In this document: positions 13,480 through 25,499 of the stretch, in pieces
Numbering within the stretch: position 1 is the stretch's first letter
Layout of the letters: the number at the start of each line of letters is the position of its first letter
Program-made: the position numbers and the translations under genes
Notes under the pieces: model-generated
Databases searched by the model: none
What the model saw: only the letters and a program-made list of their open reading frames with translations
Told to the model about the DNA's origin: nothing
Assembly: GCA_025267735.1 (NCBI GenBank)
Contig: CM046303.1
Coordinates: 68,401,034 to 68,465,033 of the forward strand
Length of the DNA stretch: 64,000 nt
From: Mactra quadrangularis
Lineage: Eukaryota > Mollusca > Bivalvia > Venerida > Mactridae
Direction of reading: 5' to 3'

Positions 13480-16400
13480 CAAAAATGTTTATAAAAAATA
13501 ACGGTAATTTACAGAAACGATTCTATATAACAGCATAGTGTGATGTGGACTAAATTTTTACCGAAAAAAACACGATATCGTGTTGGCCATTCTTGGTCAG
13601 TATTCCCTTAATGTATTTTGTTCTGTTAAAGATTCTAAAAACAACAATACTCTATTCCCTGAATATTTTGATCAATTATTACGCATTTGTTGACACAAAC
13701 AATACGATTAAAAACTGAATTTTAAACAGCTTGCATTTGGATTCCTGTATTATTTCAGCGAATGTTTTTCTATCTGCTTAAAGTTCTTTTATGTGTCACT
13801 TTGAATGTTTTTAGAAGTCTTTGTGAAGAGATCATATTATACAGTCATTCCATATGTGTTTTGGGAACAGTTCATCTATTGTTCGAAGGTTAATGGGAAA
13901 GTTTTTTAAACTGTTTCTCGAGGCAGTAAGCCGAGGACAACCGTTCTTGCAAAAAAAAACATTACAATGGCTTTGCAGATATACAAGTTAGCATTACTTT
14001 TTAACTGTCTCAAAATTAAACAACCATTAAACTACGTCACACTGTCAACATTTTAGTAGTTAACATGGTAAAGTCTGGTTTATAATCAAAATCATTGGAC
14101 GCTTTGTGCAGCTGAACCACTGCAGCAGTGATGAAAAGAAGTAATAAAGAGATTTGCCTACAGTTGTTCAAATCCACAGAGGTGTAAATAGGTATTGTGA
14201 AGGATCACCTACCTGAAGGTGATTTCAATGACCAGGGCTTATCGCACAAACTTGTTCAGTCGGTTGATGTATACATGCAAGCATACTTTTTTTAACTTTA
14301 CGCCCCCTTATATCAGCACAGTAACACTTCAAGTAACATAACATGACGTCAGAGCACGCGAGGGAAACAGGCAAAACTATTGAACTGTCAACAGTACGCG
14401 AACGTGGATCATTTATAGAATTTCAGAAAACACTTAAAACTATCAAGTAGAATTTCTAACTGATATTTTTACAGAACCTGCATATTTTCTAAATAATCGA
14501 GTTAAATTATCAGTCATTAATTTAAAGGAGAGTGTTAAACTGCAAACATGATTTGACACTGTAGTCTTGGTGAGAAATGCTGTGTTGCAACTACTTGCTT
14601 ATGCTGTAAAACGCATCAACCCACTAAGTCGTGCAATCTATTACTATAAGTAGCTTAAATGTCTTCTACTCTGTGATATACGACTTTTAATGACACTTGG
14701 TATTCTTTTTTCTCATTTATCAATTGCATTTGGATGATATAAACAATACTTTTGCTAGCGAGAAAAAATAAAAATGCCTACATGTTGGTTAGAGTGCTCA
14801 TTTCCATAAGGTTAAAGACGATCAATCATAGCTTCTTAGAATTAATTGAATTTTGTGTGAGATTTACATATACAAGTAGAATTTTACTGAGCTTTGAAAA
14901 CTAAGAATCCGTTCTTTTATGCAAAACAGCATGAAATTATCACTGGCACCAGAGTCCATATCTTATGATTATAATGCGTACGTCCCTATATATAGTGCTC
15001 TGTACATACATATATAATAAACATGGTATTGAACGTTTTCTACAGTGCATACGGCCCAAACCGTTTTTCTTCAATTCGACTTGTATTTGAAAAAAAATGT
15101 CGGTCTCAATTTAAGGATTAAACATTACTCTAACATCATGCAAAGTTACAAGTTTGTATCTGATACCGTTTTCATGAAATTTATATTAATTTTAGAATCA
15201 CTAGTTTGCAGCGATTCAACGTCACTACTGACTTCCGGTTTTAACTTAACCTGGTTCCCTGGATATTAATGATTACGTACCCAGACGCAGAATATATCAT
15301 TGATTACGTACATATTCTATTTATAGAACTTGGGACACGTAAATGTTTACCTAAGCAGTGCGCTCCGATTGGGTTTAAATTTGGCGCGCTTCATTGACAA
15401 CGTACGGGAAAAGTCTCGAGGAGTTTATCAACCAATCAGTTTACGCCGGTAAACGTGTCATGATTAAACCGGAAATGAACAGTGAATCTCAATCGCTGCA
15501 AAATGATAGTATTGAAATTACGATTAATTTTATAATAACCGTTTAAGATATAAAGTTTTTGAATAGTCAGTTTTGTAAGCAAATGTTTAATCTACAAATT
15601 GAGACCGATATTTGCATCCAAATATATTGGTAAAGGTAAAATAAATCTGTCAGACTGTACCTACTGTCAAAATGGTTCAATACCATGTGAATATTATAAT
15701 GATTGTATAGATCTAGTCATAACTCGTACACGGTGATGAATACGGGAGCGATTTTTAATTGTGTTTGTTGACAAAATATTATATGTGCGTGCATTTTAAA
15801 GAATGTGAGGACTCTAGTGCCAGTGGAAATTATATAAAACAGCAACAGTAAAAAATAACTTCAACTCAATCAAAACGCAAATAGGAATATTTTTAAAATG
15901 GCATATAAACGTCACGGGAAGCCTTGCATTGAATTTACTTGGTATAATGTTGCATGGAAAGTGTGATATGCATTGGTATGATTATACGCATAAAATTAGT
16001 CACGTTCATTAAACATGAAAAAGATTTGGTCGTTACTAAACACTCTCAAATCAAAAATAACGTACAATGTCGACGAGTACTTACCAAAATTGGTTTGGCA
16101 TACTTATGCAGCCTTTGATACTCGTTATGATCGATTATGCAATTATTTAAAGTAGTTTAATGTTTCGTCGATGTTCCACTTTCTCGTATTTTATTTCAAT
16201 TGCAGTCCAATTAGATATACGATCGTAGAAATGTGCTTTAATAAGTGTCCAAAATCTTGAGTAAATATATGTCATGCGTCGTTTATATTGGACACATACA
16301 CCAGAAATCAATACTGTACTTGTAACAATCGATTGATCTTTAAAACGTGATCATAAATGCAAACATTCAGTAAGTGTAGTTTGATGTTTGTTTGTTTGTC

Positions 16401-17940
16401 AAACAGTCTGTATAGTTAGGAAAAAATATAATAAAATGTGTGTAAATCATCTTTTGTTGATAAATATGTTACAGTATTTAACAATGCATGTTTATGTTAA
16501 TGAATCAGAAAGTGACCCGGATAAGGTATTGATGTATATTCAACTCAACCCACTTACTTCTGTTTTATTCCTTGTAATCTGGTTTTATCTCATCGCTATC
16601 CAGTTATGAGTAGCATTGCTTGTGTATCAATAATGATGTCTGTATAAAACTTATCTGAATGTAAAATGTAAGAAAGACATAATGGGCTTATTATAAAACA
16701 TAAATGTGTCAAACAATGGCAGCCTGTCTACTTCGAAGCAATCATAACATACCACAAACAAATAAGTCTCTATTGTTTGTCGCACTTTTTTCAATAAGTT
16801 ACACGTTCTGACTCCTGTATGAGTAGATTTAAAGTCTCTTTTGAAATACATTTAAAACAACAGATAATATATACATTTCATAATAATATATTGATATAAA
16901 TAAGTTCAAATTATGATCAAATGACTGGCAGTTCTAAAGAGGAAAAGAATAAACTAACTTATCCTCTATTATAAAATACATTTTCTTTAGTTATTTATTA
17001 CGTAATTTTTGTGTTATTGTGATGAGCTTCAAATGTCTCGGAGATGACAAATTCAACATGGATGTTTCTTCTTAAACAAATTATGAAGTTAATATTAAAT
17101 AACACTTACAATTTTTTAAATATTTTTTTACAAACTGTACAAAAAGAAACATAAGCATATTAACATTTTTTCTCATACAAATGTCAAATTCAATGACTTT
17201 CAAAGTCCACTTGCGGTCCCGACATGCCTCCTTGTTTGTGTAAACTTTGTGATGTTTAGAAATTTAAGATAACAAAATAAATTTATATGTTTCCCAAAGC
17301 TTAAATTAATTGAAGTAGAAGATGAATTTCTCAAAGCTTATGTCTTTAGGTATGTTTATTACACCTAACATCGTCACTTATGAAATCCAAGATAGACAGA
17401 CGGTTACAAACATTCAATTTGATAACTTGACATTTGTACACCAAGCGTATGCCCTTTGTTTAAAGTGAAACATTTGTTTTTGCGTCCATGAACAAACTTC
17501 GTCCAATGTACCTGCGGCAATGGGGGTCAAAGAGTCGCCTTCAGAATTCACAAACGCAAATAAGCTAGTGTCTTAACTGTTTTTAGCATACAAATGCTTT
17601 AAAATCATTACGATTTATTTTATAAAAACGAATGCTTTTTTATAATGCAATTCCTATTACTTTTAATAAGGTTTTATTTTAGTATTACATGTTCTAAAAC
17701 TACTTAAGATCGTTGTGATACACTTAAATAGACTAAGAATATTTTAATTTAGTATGAAAATAATTAAATAATTATCTAAGTATCTATTGATATACCTAGA
17801 AATGATTGGCACTTGTTAACAGATCTAATTATGTCTATGTATATGTATATTATTATATTGAAAGTTATTGGATGAAACATAAATAAAGACTAATTTAAAT
17901 AATTTAACCAATACATTTTAACATATCTAAGTAAATTCTG
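13480..17940. other. A+T-rich non-coding DNA, no gene seen
   Basis: Only chance-length frames occur here (up to 74 codons at 15045-15269 and 73 at 16388-16609, plus strand). No domain or repeat copy stands out except a possible SINE core fragment at 14172-14240 and a short shared motif at 15837-15855, listed separately. Confidence 0.5.
14172..14240 (+). repeat. Possible SINE core fragment
   Basis: The words CACAGAGGTGTAAATAGGTA and GACCAGGGCTT resemble, in the same order, the central part of the SINE at 53147-53449 (CCAGGTGTAAATGGGTACCT and GACCAGGGGTAA). The intervening sequence is shortened and no head or tail is visible. This is a weak call. Confidence 0.3.
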
Positions 17941-17959
17941 CAAATGTGTCTACCTTGAG

Positions 17960-18560
17960 AAAAAAACAAGAATTATACTTCCCTTAATCACACCTAATTC
18001 ATCTGATTACGATAAATACTGCCATCCTACTTTTAATGTAATCTATCCGACCAACACTAAGTATCTTAGGTAAGATACAAGGCAGGAAGTTTTACGTGAC
18101 TAGTCAGATGATTTGCAACCAGATAATGACGATTTTACTTTTCCAATATAATGCTACAATCACTCTATGTATCATGAAAAGTCTCGTCTTTTCTACATAA
18201 AATTTGATTTAAACACAATGTCGATGCATTAATAAGAACGGAATTTAGTGCATGAAAAAAAGATTTATGAGAATAGAATGCTATACATCGATCTCAGTAA
18301 AATTAATATTGGAAAGTTTGATACCGAACAGCTGTGTGTAGTGATTTATTATTATAAATAAAAAATGAAGTTATCAAGAACAGCAACTGTAAAAGACACT
18401 GACGTTCAACAAAGCAAAAATGGAGATATTTTAAACCGTTCTAGACCACAAACAAATATCAATAACCTTAGGATCTTTCCATCTTGGAACGGACAGTTGA
18501 ACATATCTCACAAGGATTGTTTATACCAAGTTCTAAGGTGCATCAAACTCACAATTGGTA
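17960..18560 (-). repeat. Repeat family E, copy 1 (minus-strand orientation)
   Basis: Two conserved blocks lie in the same order and orientation as at 27.66-28.25 kb. The lower block (17960-18200) shares AGGAAGTTTTACGTGACTAG and a GATGATTTGCAACCAGATAA stretch with 31.68 and 34.82 kb, and more distantly with 27.85 kb. The upper block (18373-18560) carries the AGAACAGCAACTGTAAAAG motif. Read on the minus strand, the lower block gives peptides similar to the other copies (a WLQI-like core and a REV-stop-FLFF end) but with in-frame stops. I read it as a diverged copy of a locally amplified sequence. Its function is unknown. Confidence 0.65.
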
Positions 18561-18739
18561 AAACAGATTCGTGTAAGGACAAATGTTAACAATAACAAAA
18601 TGTTCTGGGGAAAACATTCTATCTCTCCTTCAACGCAACAATGTTGCGTGCAATGTTGCGTGCTAAAAAACAAACAGCTGCTCTGCAGAGTAGGGTAAAA
18701 TACGCCCGAAGATGGGTCAACTCGAAAAGTAAAAAGGAG

Positions 18740-18990
18740 CTTTTGTCTACACATAATTAGTATAACGTATATACAAAGGAACTATTCAAAACATTCAAAA
18801 AGTAAATGATGAAATTTGATATACGTTCCATTATGCACAACTAGACATCATTATCTTTCACCAGTAAGACTTTCAAGAAATTAGGTCAGGTAGTTGAGGA
18901 GGAGTTGCATGGACAATATATTACGAACGGACGGACAGACAAACACTGTCAGACAGACGGACGGGCGACCAGCGCCATAACATAATACGA
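18740..18990 (-). repeat. Dispersed repeat with CGGACGGACAGA core
   Basis: The plus strand shows ACGAACGGACGGACAGACAA followed by CAGACAGACGGACGGGCGAC at about 18925-18970. On the minus strand this reads CGTCCGTCTGTCTG..., then a stretch containing CCATGCAACTCCTCCTCAAC. From general familiarity, bivalve and other lophotrochozoan genomes carry many copies of a repeat with a CGTCCGTCCG-type run followed by CATGCAACTCCTCC-like sequence. I identify it on that basis only. The boundaries are approximate and no transposase frame is visible. Confidence 0.5.
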
Positions 18991-20930
18991 CCAACTGGCG
19001 TACAAAAACTTATTGATAATCAAAGGTGAAAGGCAAGTTCTACATTACCTTACCAAGACAAGACCGAATGAATTTAAATCAACAAAAACTAGTCAAATTA
19101 TTATCAACATTGTTTTTAACAGCTAGATTATTTTATCATTAGCTTGATAACCATTATGGAGAGAAAATATGTAATTTGTTAAAAAAAAAAACACAAAATA
19201 AAAAATGTCTTTGCATAAGGTCGTTGTGTTTGACTGTTGCTGTTCTAGATATGTTTTCAGATCACATTTATACCGTTCTTAAAACAGTCATAAGTGCAAC
19301 TTAACATTAACAATTCGATGTAAAAAATGTATATTTCTAAGAAATATATATTTCCGATACACAAACATGGCCTATTTTAATAAGCAATATCATAATTTAT
19401 CATAATAAGTTCTTTAGAATAGATTTAAAGACACTGGTAAAATCTTTAGTATAATCTAATGTTTGTCATGTTTAATTCCAGTATTAGACAATTCAATTCA
19501 TTGTATATTCACTCATCGTCTCACATGATAAGTTATGTGCATATTGAATGCATTAATTAGACATATATCAATTAGACATCCGTCGAAGATGCAAATATAC
19601 TGTGTCATGTGATTAATGTAAAAATCAAATTCAATGATATTTCTACTATTTCACTTTGTGGTTTAAAACTGTGTCTTAAACCATAATAGAAACAGCTGAT
19701 AATGATATTGATATTGACAGACATCTATTCCACACGCAAAACGTCGAATATGGTTCTTGATTGCAAACCTGACGCCACAATCATGACACATCAAGAATAT
19801 AAAAGGTTTCCGCTTTGACGCGGACAGTTCCAAGTAACTACCACTGGAGGTTTTAACCAAGCTTTTAGGCCCACTAACCTTACACTTACCTAAACAAGTT
19901 CATGTAAGAACAAGTTTTCTCGAAGTGAAAATATTTCCTGGTTCAAAACATTTTGCTTCTTATTCGTAAGATATTTTTCTTCGAGATAAACCGGTACTTG
20001 GACCGTCTTATGGACATTAAATTGGTCTGACAACATTAAGATACACCCATTGAGACAAATTACGTCATATGTGAATTAATAAAAAGTACAGAACTAATCT
20101 TGACGTTCGTATTATACACGTCACAGCGTTTGATCATTGTTTTACATTTCAGTCGGTTACCATCGTCGTAAGACGCAGTGTGATAATTATATATAATTGA
20201 ACAATTAAGTACCAGCTTTGTTATGGCGGACGTATTTACCTAGTAACACATATAAACAGTATAATAGTATGTAATTCAATTATGAGTGTTAAGTGTAGTA
20301 AAACATGTTATACCAAATTATTAAGTGTTTTACCACTGTCCGTTCCAAGCTTGAAGCCTTTTAGGCCATTGATCTTGTTTGCGGCGTTCCTATTTCATAA
20401 TAAAAATTTTCAACGCTATATACAACATCTATCAATTTGCATTTTGGTTAGGTGGAAGATTTGTGTGTTTTACTGTTGCTGTTATGATATGTTTTAAGAC
20501 TTCTATAAGTTAAATAAAACCGGTACATCCACTATTACTTGATAATTCACAGCTCACGTATGGCTGTATATAGAATGATCCATTATGCTTACATGGTATT
20601 AGTATGACAAAATCGCCTACTTTATTGTCTCTCTATATTTTAAAGGTTACGTTTTATTAAAGTTATACATATAAATGATTGATCTCCTTGATCACATAAC
20701 CAGATGATGTCTATAGCTCCATAATGCCATTGGATGAGTATCCTACTGTACATAAAAGGCAAAATTTAAACTTAAGGTCTAAAGCATTGTTCATAGTAGG
20801 TGGAAAAATCAGACATAAAAATGTAAATAATGTCTTTTATAAATATTTCATTGATTAGGTAACACTTTCTTGTAGACAACTTAATATAAAGAAATAAAAT
20901 TGCAATATTTGGCATTGTCACAATTGAGAA
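18990..20930. other. A+T-rich DNA with two inverted copies of a short repeat motif
   Basis: There is no supportable gene. TGACTGTTGCTGTTCTAGAT at about 19231 and TTACTGTTGCTGTTATGATA at about 20470 are reverse complements of the AGAACAGCAACAGT motif found elsewhere in the window. A minus-strand frame at 19663-19860 has a CHDCGVRF stretch that hints at a zinc-finger start but lacks the paired histidines. A plus-strand frame at 20282-20497 (71 codons, hydrophobic and Cys-rich end) is part of the same repeat motif. Confidence 0.5.
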
Positions 20931-20939
20931 AAAGGAAAT

Positions 20940-21923
20940 GATAAGTAATATCAGCTTACAATTTGTCTACCAGGATTTGCAATTTCATTATTTTACGTCA
21001 ATGAGGACATTTTTTTTTAAAAGCATTCTCAAATAAAAAATTGTTTAAGTGTAAATCGAAAAATACTGTTTATCGTTTGAACATTCATACAAGTATAAAC
21101 AAACATTCTTCAGAAGTTACAAAATATTGATCATTAAAAAATGATATTTAGATGTAAACTTGAAAGCAGACAGGCACATTTCTGTTTTCTTTTAACTTCT
21201 AAGCACACGATTTGCCTGTAAAATAATCACTTGTGTTAATGCAAAGCATTTGGTATACGACTGCATCATTCAATAACTGATTATGTAGAATTCCACATAA
21301 CAAAGGAATGTCATTTATCTAGTTCGGTTAGATAATCAACTTATTCGTAAAAGCTCTGAACTGTAAAATCAACGTATATCAAATAAGACGAACCCTATGT
21401 AACAGAATGGTAATGAAGTGTGGACAAAACAAACAAGATACCGTATATCTTCATTTTACAAAAAGAAAACCCGTGTAGGGAATTGATTGTACATCGTTTT
21501 TATTCTCTTCAAGTAGATTAGTTATTTCTCAACAAATATCGAGGACAATTGCATTCCCTAAAGGGTTCTAATCAATACAATCTGACTACGGACATCAAAC
21601 ACACGATGGGCTTTTACAGAGAAACACTTCTTATGTTTTGGAATGTCAACTTTAAAACATACAATGGACCAAGTTTTCATGTACTGGACTGATTGTATAA
21701 AACATGTATTAAATTTACAAACAGCCTGAACCACACTTCTTTGTTAATTCATGCAGAATAAAGTTTAGTAGAGCAAACCAATTGTACAAACTAATGTGAA
21801 GCACCAAATTAAGTATGACCAAATATAAATCACACCAGACCAGACAATTTCATATGCTGATTATATACCAACAATGCTAATTTTACAAGCTAATTATAGC
21901 ATGATGACGATACTAATTTTCCA
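20940..21923 (+). repeat. Local duplication D, copy 1
   Basis: This stretch aligns by eye with 24795-25490 in the same orientation. Shared blocks include TAATATCAGCTxACAATTTG, AGTTCGGTTAGxTAATCAA, TTTTTATTCxCTTCAAGTAG, CAATTGCxTTCCCTxxAGGG and AAGTATGACCAA. There are many differences and indels, and copy 1 is longer, so the duplication is old or one copy has lost sequence. No conserved open frame spans both copies. Confidence 0.7.
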
Positions 21924-22021
21924 TATAGAGTCTACTGGGATGTATGTTTATTCTGTGCATTATTGCTAACGACATTGCATTGTTATAAACGTTTAGTCTA
22001 CTAAATAGTGTGAATAAAGCC

Positions 22022-22700
22022 ACAGTCCCATAAAATCGTGGCTTGTTGCGGACCCGTACATGCGAACAGCCGTAAGCCGTGGGAAGCCTTGCGTTTGTAC
22101 GGTCTTTCTACGGGTTTGTGGTCACATAAATTTTAGAGCCGTGCGGTCAATCGTAACAGCGGCAGTACGGGCATCGTACGGGTTATTTACAGATGTAAAA
22201 GACTCCCGTGCGACCGCCGCAAGGACTATGGGTGTCTGATAAGATGATGGCGTAAAGCCTGTTAAAAAACAAAGAGAAACGGAACACGTATCGTATGACC
22301 CGTACGAATGCCGCACGGGACCCGTACGTTATTCGTAACAAACCGTACGACTGAAAGCGATTTCATTACAGGCCGTAAGCCGTAAGATCGCAAGGATGTG
22401 GTCACAATAGCAAAATATTGTTGTTTACGGACATGTAAGTGCTAGAATCGTAGATGACCGTACGGGCTGTCGTGCGGGTAACGTACGGGTCCGTAAGAAG
22501 AATTGGAATAAAAACGAGTCGTAAAGACCCGTGTCTGGAAGATGTGTATGCACATCTTCAAGACACAATCACGCACGGCACTTACCCGTAGATAGAGCCG
22601 TAAAAGTTCGTACGGAGATCTTGCGGGCCACTTGCGGTGTACGAACGGCACATTAGCGCAACAATGGCCCATTAATTTCGTAGGTTTCATGATTATAAAA
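22022..22700 (+). mobile_element. CGTACG-rich repeat element, copy 1
   Basis: This stretch differs sharply from its surroundings. It is rich in CpG and packed with imperfect copies of palindromic words built on CCGTACGG (for example ACCCGTACG, CATCGTACGGGTT, GACCGTACGGGCTG, AACGTACGGGTCC and GTTCGTACGGAG). Its left end, ACAGTCCCATAAA (22022-22034), recurs in inverted form at 24763-24775, where a second CGTACG-rich block ends. This suggests two oppositely oriented copies of one non-autonomous element. Minus-strand frames inside it (64 and 118 codons) are low-complexity products of the repeats and not genes. The right boundary is approximate. Confidence 0.6.
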
Positions 22701-23238
22701 AAATTATTGTTGACTAGTTGAGTTAAAATGACACGAAAACGTACTCTACGCTTGTTTGTATTGTTGAATGTTCGAATGGGAAAATTTGAGAAAAGCAATA
22801 GAGCCGTTCTATCTTGTCTGATTAGGTGAAGTTTCCTGTATTACTGGTGTTTAAGGTTCTGTCTCCACACCTTGCACGTTCTACTGAGTAGAAGACTCAG
22901 TAATGGTAATTTTTGCCGCTCGCCCTTCCATTTCTTTGGCCTCATATGTAATTATAACGACTCTACAACTTTAACCTTTGTAAAAGCAATATTAGAAACG
23001 TTGACGATTTTCTCATTCATGTCAGCGAATGGCATAGAACTGTTTATACGCTACTTTTCATACAGGGTGAAACAGAAGTTGCTCATCGTCCATGTCTCAA
23101 TACATCATAACCAAGAAAAGTGATCAAATCTCATTCCTGCCATAAATAACGCATGAAATCCCTCCATCTAACTGCAATTTACTGTCATAAAGATTTTTGA
23201 AGCAATCCTTTGGTAATTAAATAAGTGATGCCTTCTTG

Positions 23239-23320
23239 TTTGACTCACAGATAACAGACCCAAATTTTCCTTATTATACTAGTATATATAGAGAAATTTG
23301 GGTCTGTCACCTGTGGTTTG
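23239..23320. repeat. Imperfect palindrome / hairpin, MITE-like
   Basis: The left arm (about 23239-23268) contains TTTGACTCACAG and ACAGACCCAAATTT. The right arm (23293-23320) contains AAATTTGGGTCTGT and CACCTGTGGTTTGA, its near reverse complement, separated by a short A+T spacer. A snap-back structure of about 28 bp per arm is expected. This fits a foldback element or a tiny MITE. No TA or other clear target duplication was confirmed. Confidence 0.75.
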
Positions 23321-23329
23321 ACTACCTTG

Positions 23330-24520
23330 AGGATGATCCCTTTCAATAGTGGACAACACAACCCTTTTTACCAACATGGAACTTCTCTCCAATTTGTAAA
23401 TTGCGTTGTTAATTTCTTGAGCCAGAAATTTGCTGCAAGATGGATTGGACGAAGAGGTTCAGTGGAGTTGCTACAAAGATTTTAAGATCTACCCTCTTGA
23501 AAAAAAATTATGGAAACGTTTTAACTAACTTTTCACTAAATTGTCGGATCATTGTTGATGAAATTACATCCGAAACGACACCACCGCAGCCACCAAGAGA
23601 GTGTGGGGAAGAGCAATATAAGCCTTCAATATTATGATATGCAGTACATGTATGCTGAATGTACACATTGAGGGTACACGACTTTTGACATACCCTGTAC
23701 ATTTGTGTAATAGTGACTACATGTACTTCGTTTTTCATTCAATTGAGAAAGTAAAAAACATATTCCAATTCACTAATTTGAGAGGTATAAGTTATAAGTA
23801 CATGCATACAAAACGATACATTTTACTTAATTTTGACCATTAGCCTCGGTCCCATAGAAGAGACAGATATTTATATTTAAGTATAGGACTGTACATAATG
23901 AATGTATCATATGAGAATGAAATGTCGGGCGCTTAAATTAATCTTTTACTTAATGCGACATGGGCAAGAAAATGACATTTTTCACATTAACGCGACTGGA
24001 CATTTTCAAGATGTTCTTATTTCACTACTAAGTGACTGACATAAATTATATGCAGCATAGCAAGATTTAATTCTTCTCTATTTCAGGCCAAAATTTGCAT
24101 TTCATACATGCATTTTCTCAAAATGATGTACTTTACAAAAGCTGAAAACATATTAACTCATCACCATTTTGCGCCATTCCTCTGCACTCAATAGCCCCGA
24201 TTTTTTTCTGGCGATGAAGGGCGCTGTGCATTTTCAAACCCCAGTGACAAAGTGGAGAATTCTAACAGATGCATGTATAGTGCCTGTAATATTGACGCAA
24301 TTGTAAAATTGTCGTTTTAATTCAAATAAAGTAGTTTTTCATAAAATGCTTTAATGAGACAATTATAAGTAGCTCTTTTATAAAATCACACATTTATTTA
24401 TGCATGCGACGATAAACGTTCATTTTATTTAAAATCAGCTGTTGCACGCGTGTATACTATACATCGCACGAAATTTAATTATACGTAACCATGTCGCACG
24501 TGATTATTAAGGTGACTGTA
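23330..24520. other. Sequence without a supportable gene
   Basis: A plus-strand frame at 23440-23637 (65 codons, beginning MDWTKRFSGVATK and ending with a proline-rich then acidic segment) is somewhat less A+T-rich than its surroundings. It overlaps a minus-strand frame of similar length. I recognise neither. An exon or an old element fragment is possible but not supported. Confidence 0.4.
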
Positions 24521-24539
24521 CACACATGGCTTAAAACAA

Positions 24540-24776
24540 CACACCCGTACGGAGCCGTAGCTGGAAGATATGCAATTTTATTCCATGCTTGGCCACGATT
24601 TTGTTCACGATTTGACTTTAAAACTGATACGTGTACCCACGGCTCATCGCACGGACCCTGGTAAAAACGTAACAGTCCGTACGGGTACGCAAGAGTTCGT
24701 ACGGGGCCTTGCGATGCTTGGTCGCACGGCGCCCGTACGGTGCCCTTACGGCTATTTTTATGTTTATGGGACTGTA
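24540..24776 (-). mobile_element. CGTACG-rich repeat element, copy 2 (inverted)
   Basis: A second dense block of CCGTACGG-type words (ACCCGTACGGAGCC, GTCCGTACGGGTACG, GTTCGTACGGGGCC and GCGCCCGTACGGTGCC) ends at TTTATGGGACTGT (24763-24775). That end is the reverse complement of the start of copy 1 at 22022. It is shorter than copy 1. Overlapping plus and minus frames of 74 and 115 codons run through it because the repeat is strand-symmetric. They are not evidence of a gene. Confidence 0.6.
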
Positions 24777-24794
24777 GCATTAGATAGGAGCTAG

Positions 24795-25490
24795 TAATAT
24801 CAGCTGACAATTTGTCTATCAAGACTAGAAATGTGTATATTTTACGTCTCCTTATATCAAATATTTTAAGTGTAAGTCGGCTACAATGTAATACATTTCA
24901 AGGAAAGTTAAATTATGTTAATTCATGTTTAGTTCGGTTAGGTAATCAATTTATTCACAAACACTGAGCCATGCCAACTATTAACATTCAAATTGACGGA
25001 TATTTGATATGTTGAACACTATGTAACTGAAATATAATGAAGTGTTAACAATACAAACAATAGTCAAAATTGTTTTTATTCACTTCAAGTAGATTTGGTT
25101 GTTTTTTTCTTAACAAATTCAAAAGACAATTGCGTTCCCTGGAGGGTGTAATCAGTACCATCTGATTGCGGCCATCAAAAACAAAATGGACTATAAAACT
25201 ATGTTTGGAGTGCTATCTTTAAACTCTTCAATGTTTTGTTTTTTGTACATGGCCGATTCTATAAAACACGTCGCGTCAATAATATATTGTCATAAACATT
25301 CTGAACCGCGATATGTGTATACATAGTGCAGAATATGATTGATATTGTGCAAACAAAATGTAAACAATAATGTAACAAAATAAGTATGACCAATTTGAAA
25401 CACTCCAGACCAGGCAATTGCATCTGTTGATTACATACCAACAATTAAAATTCCAAAAGCTGATTATCGCATGACAACATAGTAATCTTT
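24795..25490 (+). repeat. Local duplication D, copy 2
   Basis: This is the partner of 20940-21923. It starts immediately right of the inverted CGTACG-rich element, while copy 1 has no such element at its left edge. It shares AGTTCGGTTAGGTAATCAA, TTTTTATTCACTTCAAGTAG, GACAATTGCGTTCCCT and AAGTATGACCAA with copy 1. Two overlapping minus-strand frames (61 and 76 codons) are not matched by open frames in copy 1. Confidence 0.7.
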
Positions 25491-25499
25491 CTGGTGTGT

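Noticed and set aside
19663..19860. Zinc-finger-like CHDCGVRF stretch on the minus strand
   Set aside because: It has the Cys-x2-Cys start and a Phe spacing, but the paired histidines of a C2H2 finger are absent and there is only one such unit.
22442..22798. 118-codon minus-strand frame, the longest in the window
   Set aside because: It runs through the CGTACG-rich element, where palindromic short repeats keep both strands open. The peptide has no domain and the related element at 24.5 kb does not keep the same protein.
24475..24822. 115-codon minus-strand frame overlapping a 74-codon plus-strand frame
   Set aside because: Both are by-products of the second CGTACG-rich element. Simultaneous openness on both strands is explained by the palindromic repeats.
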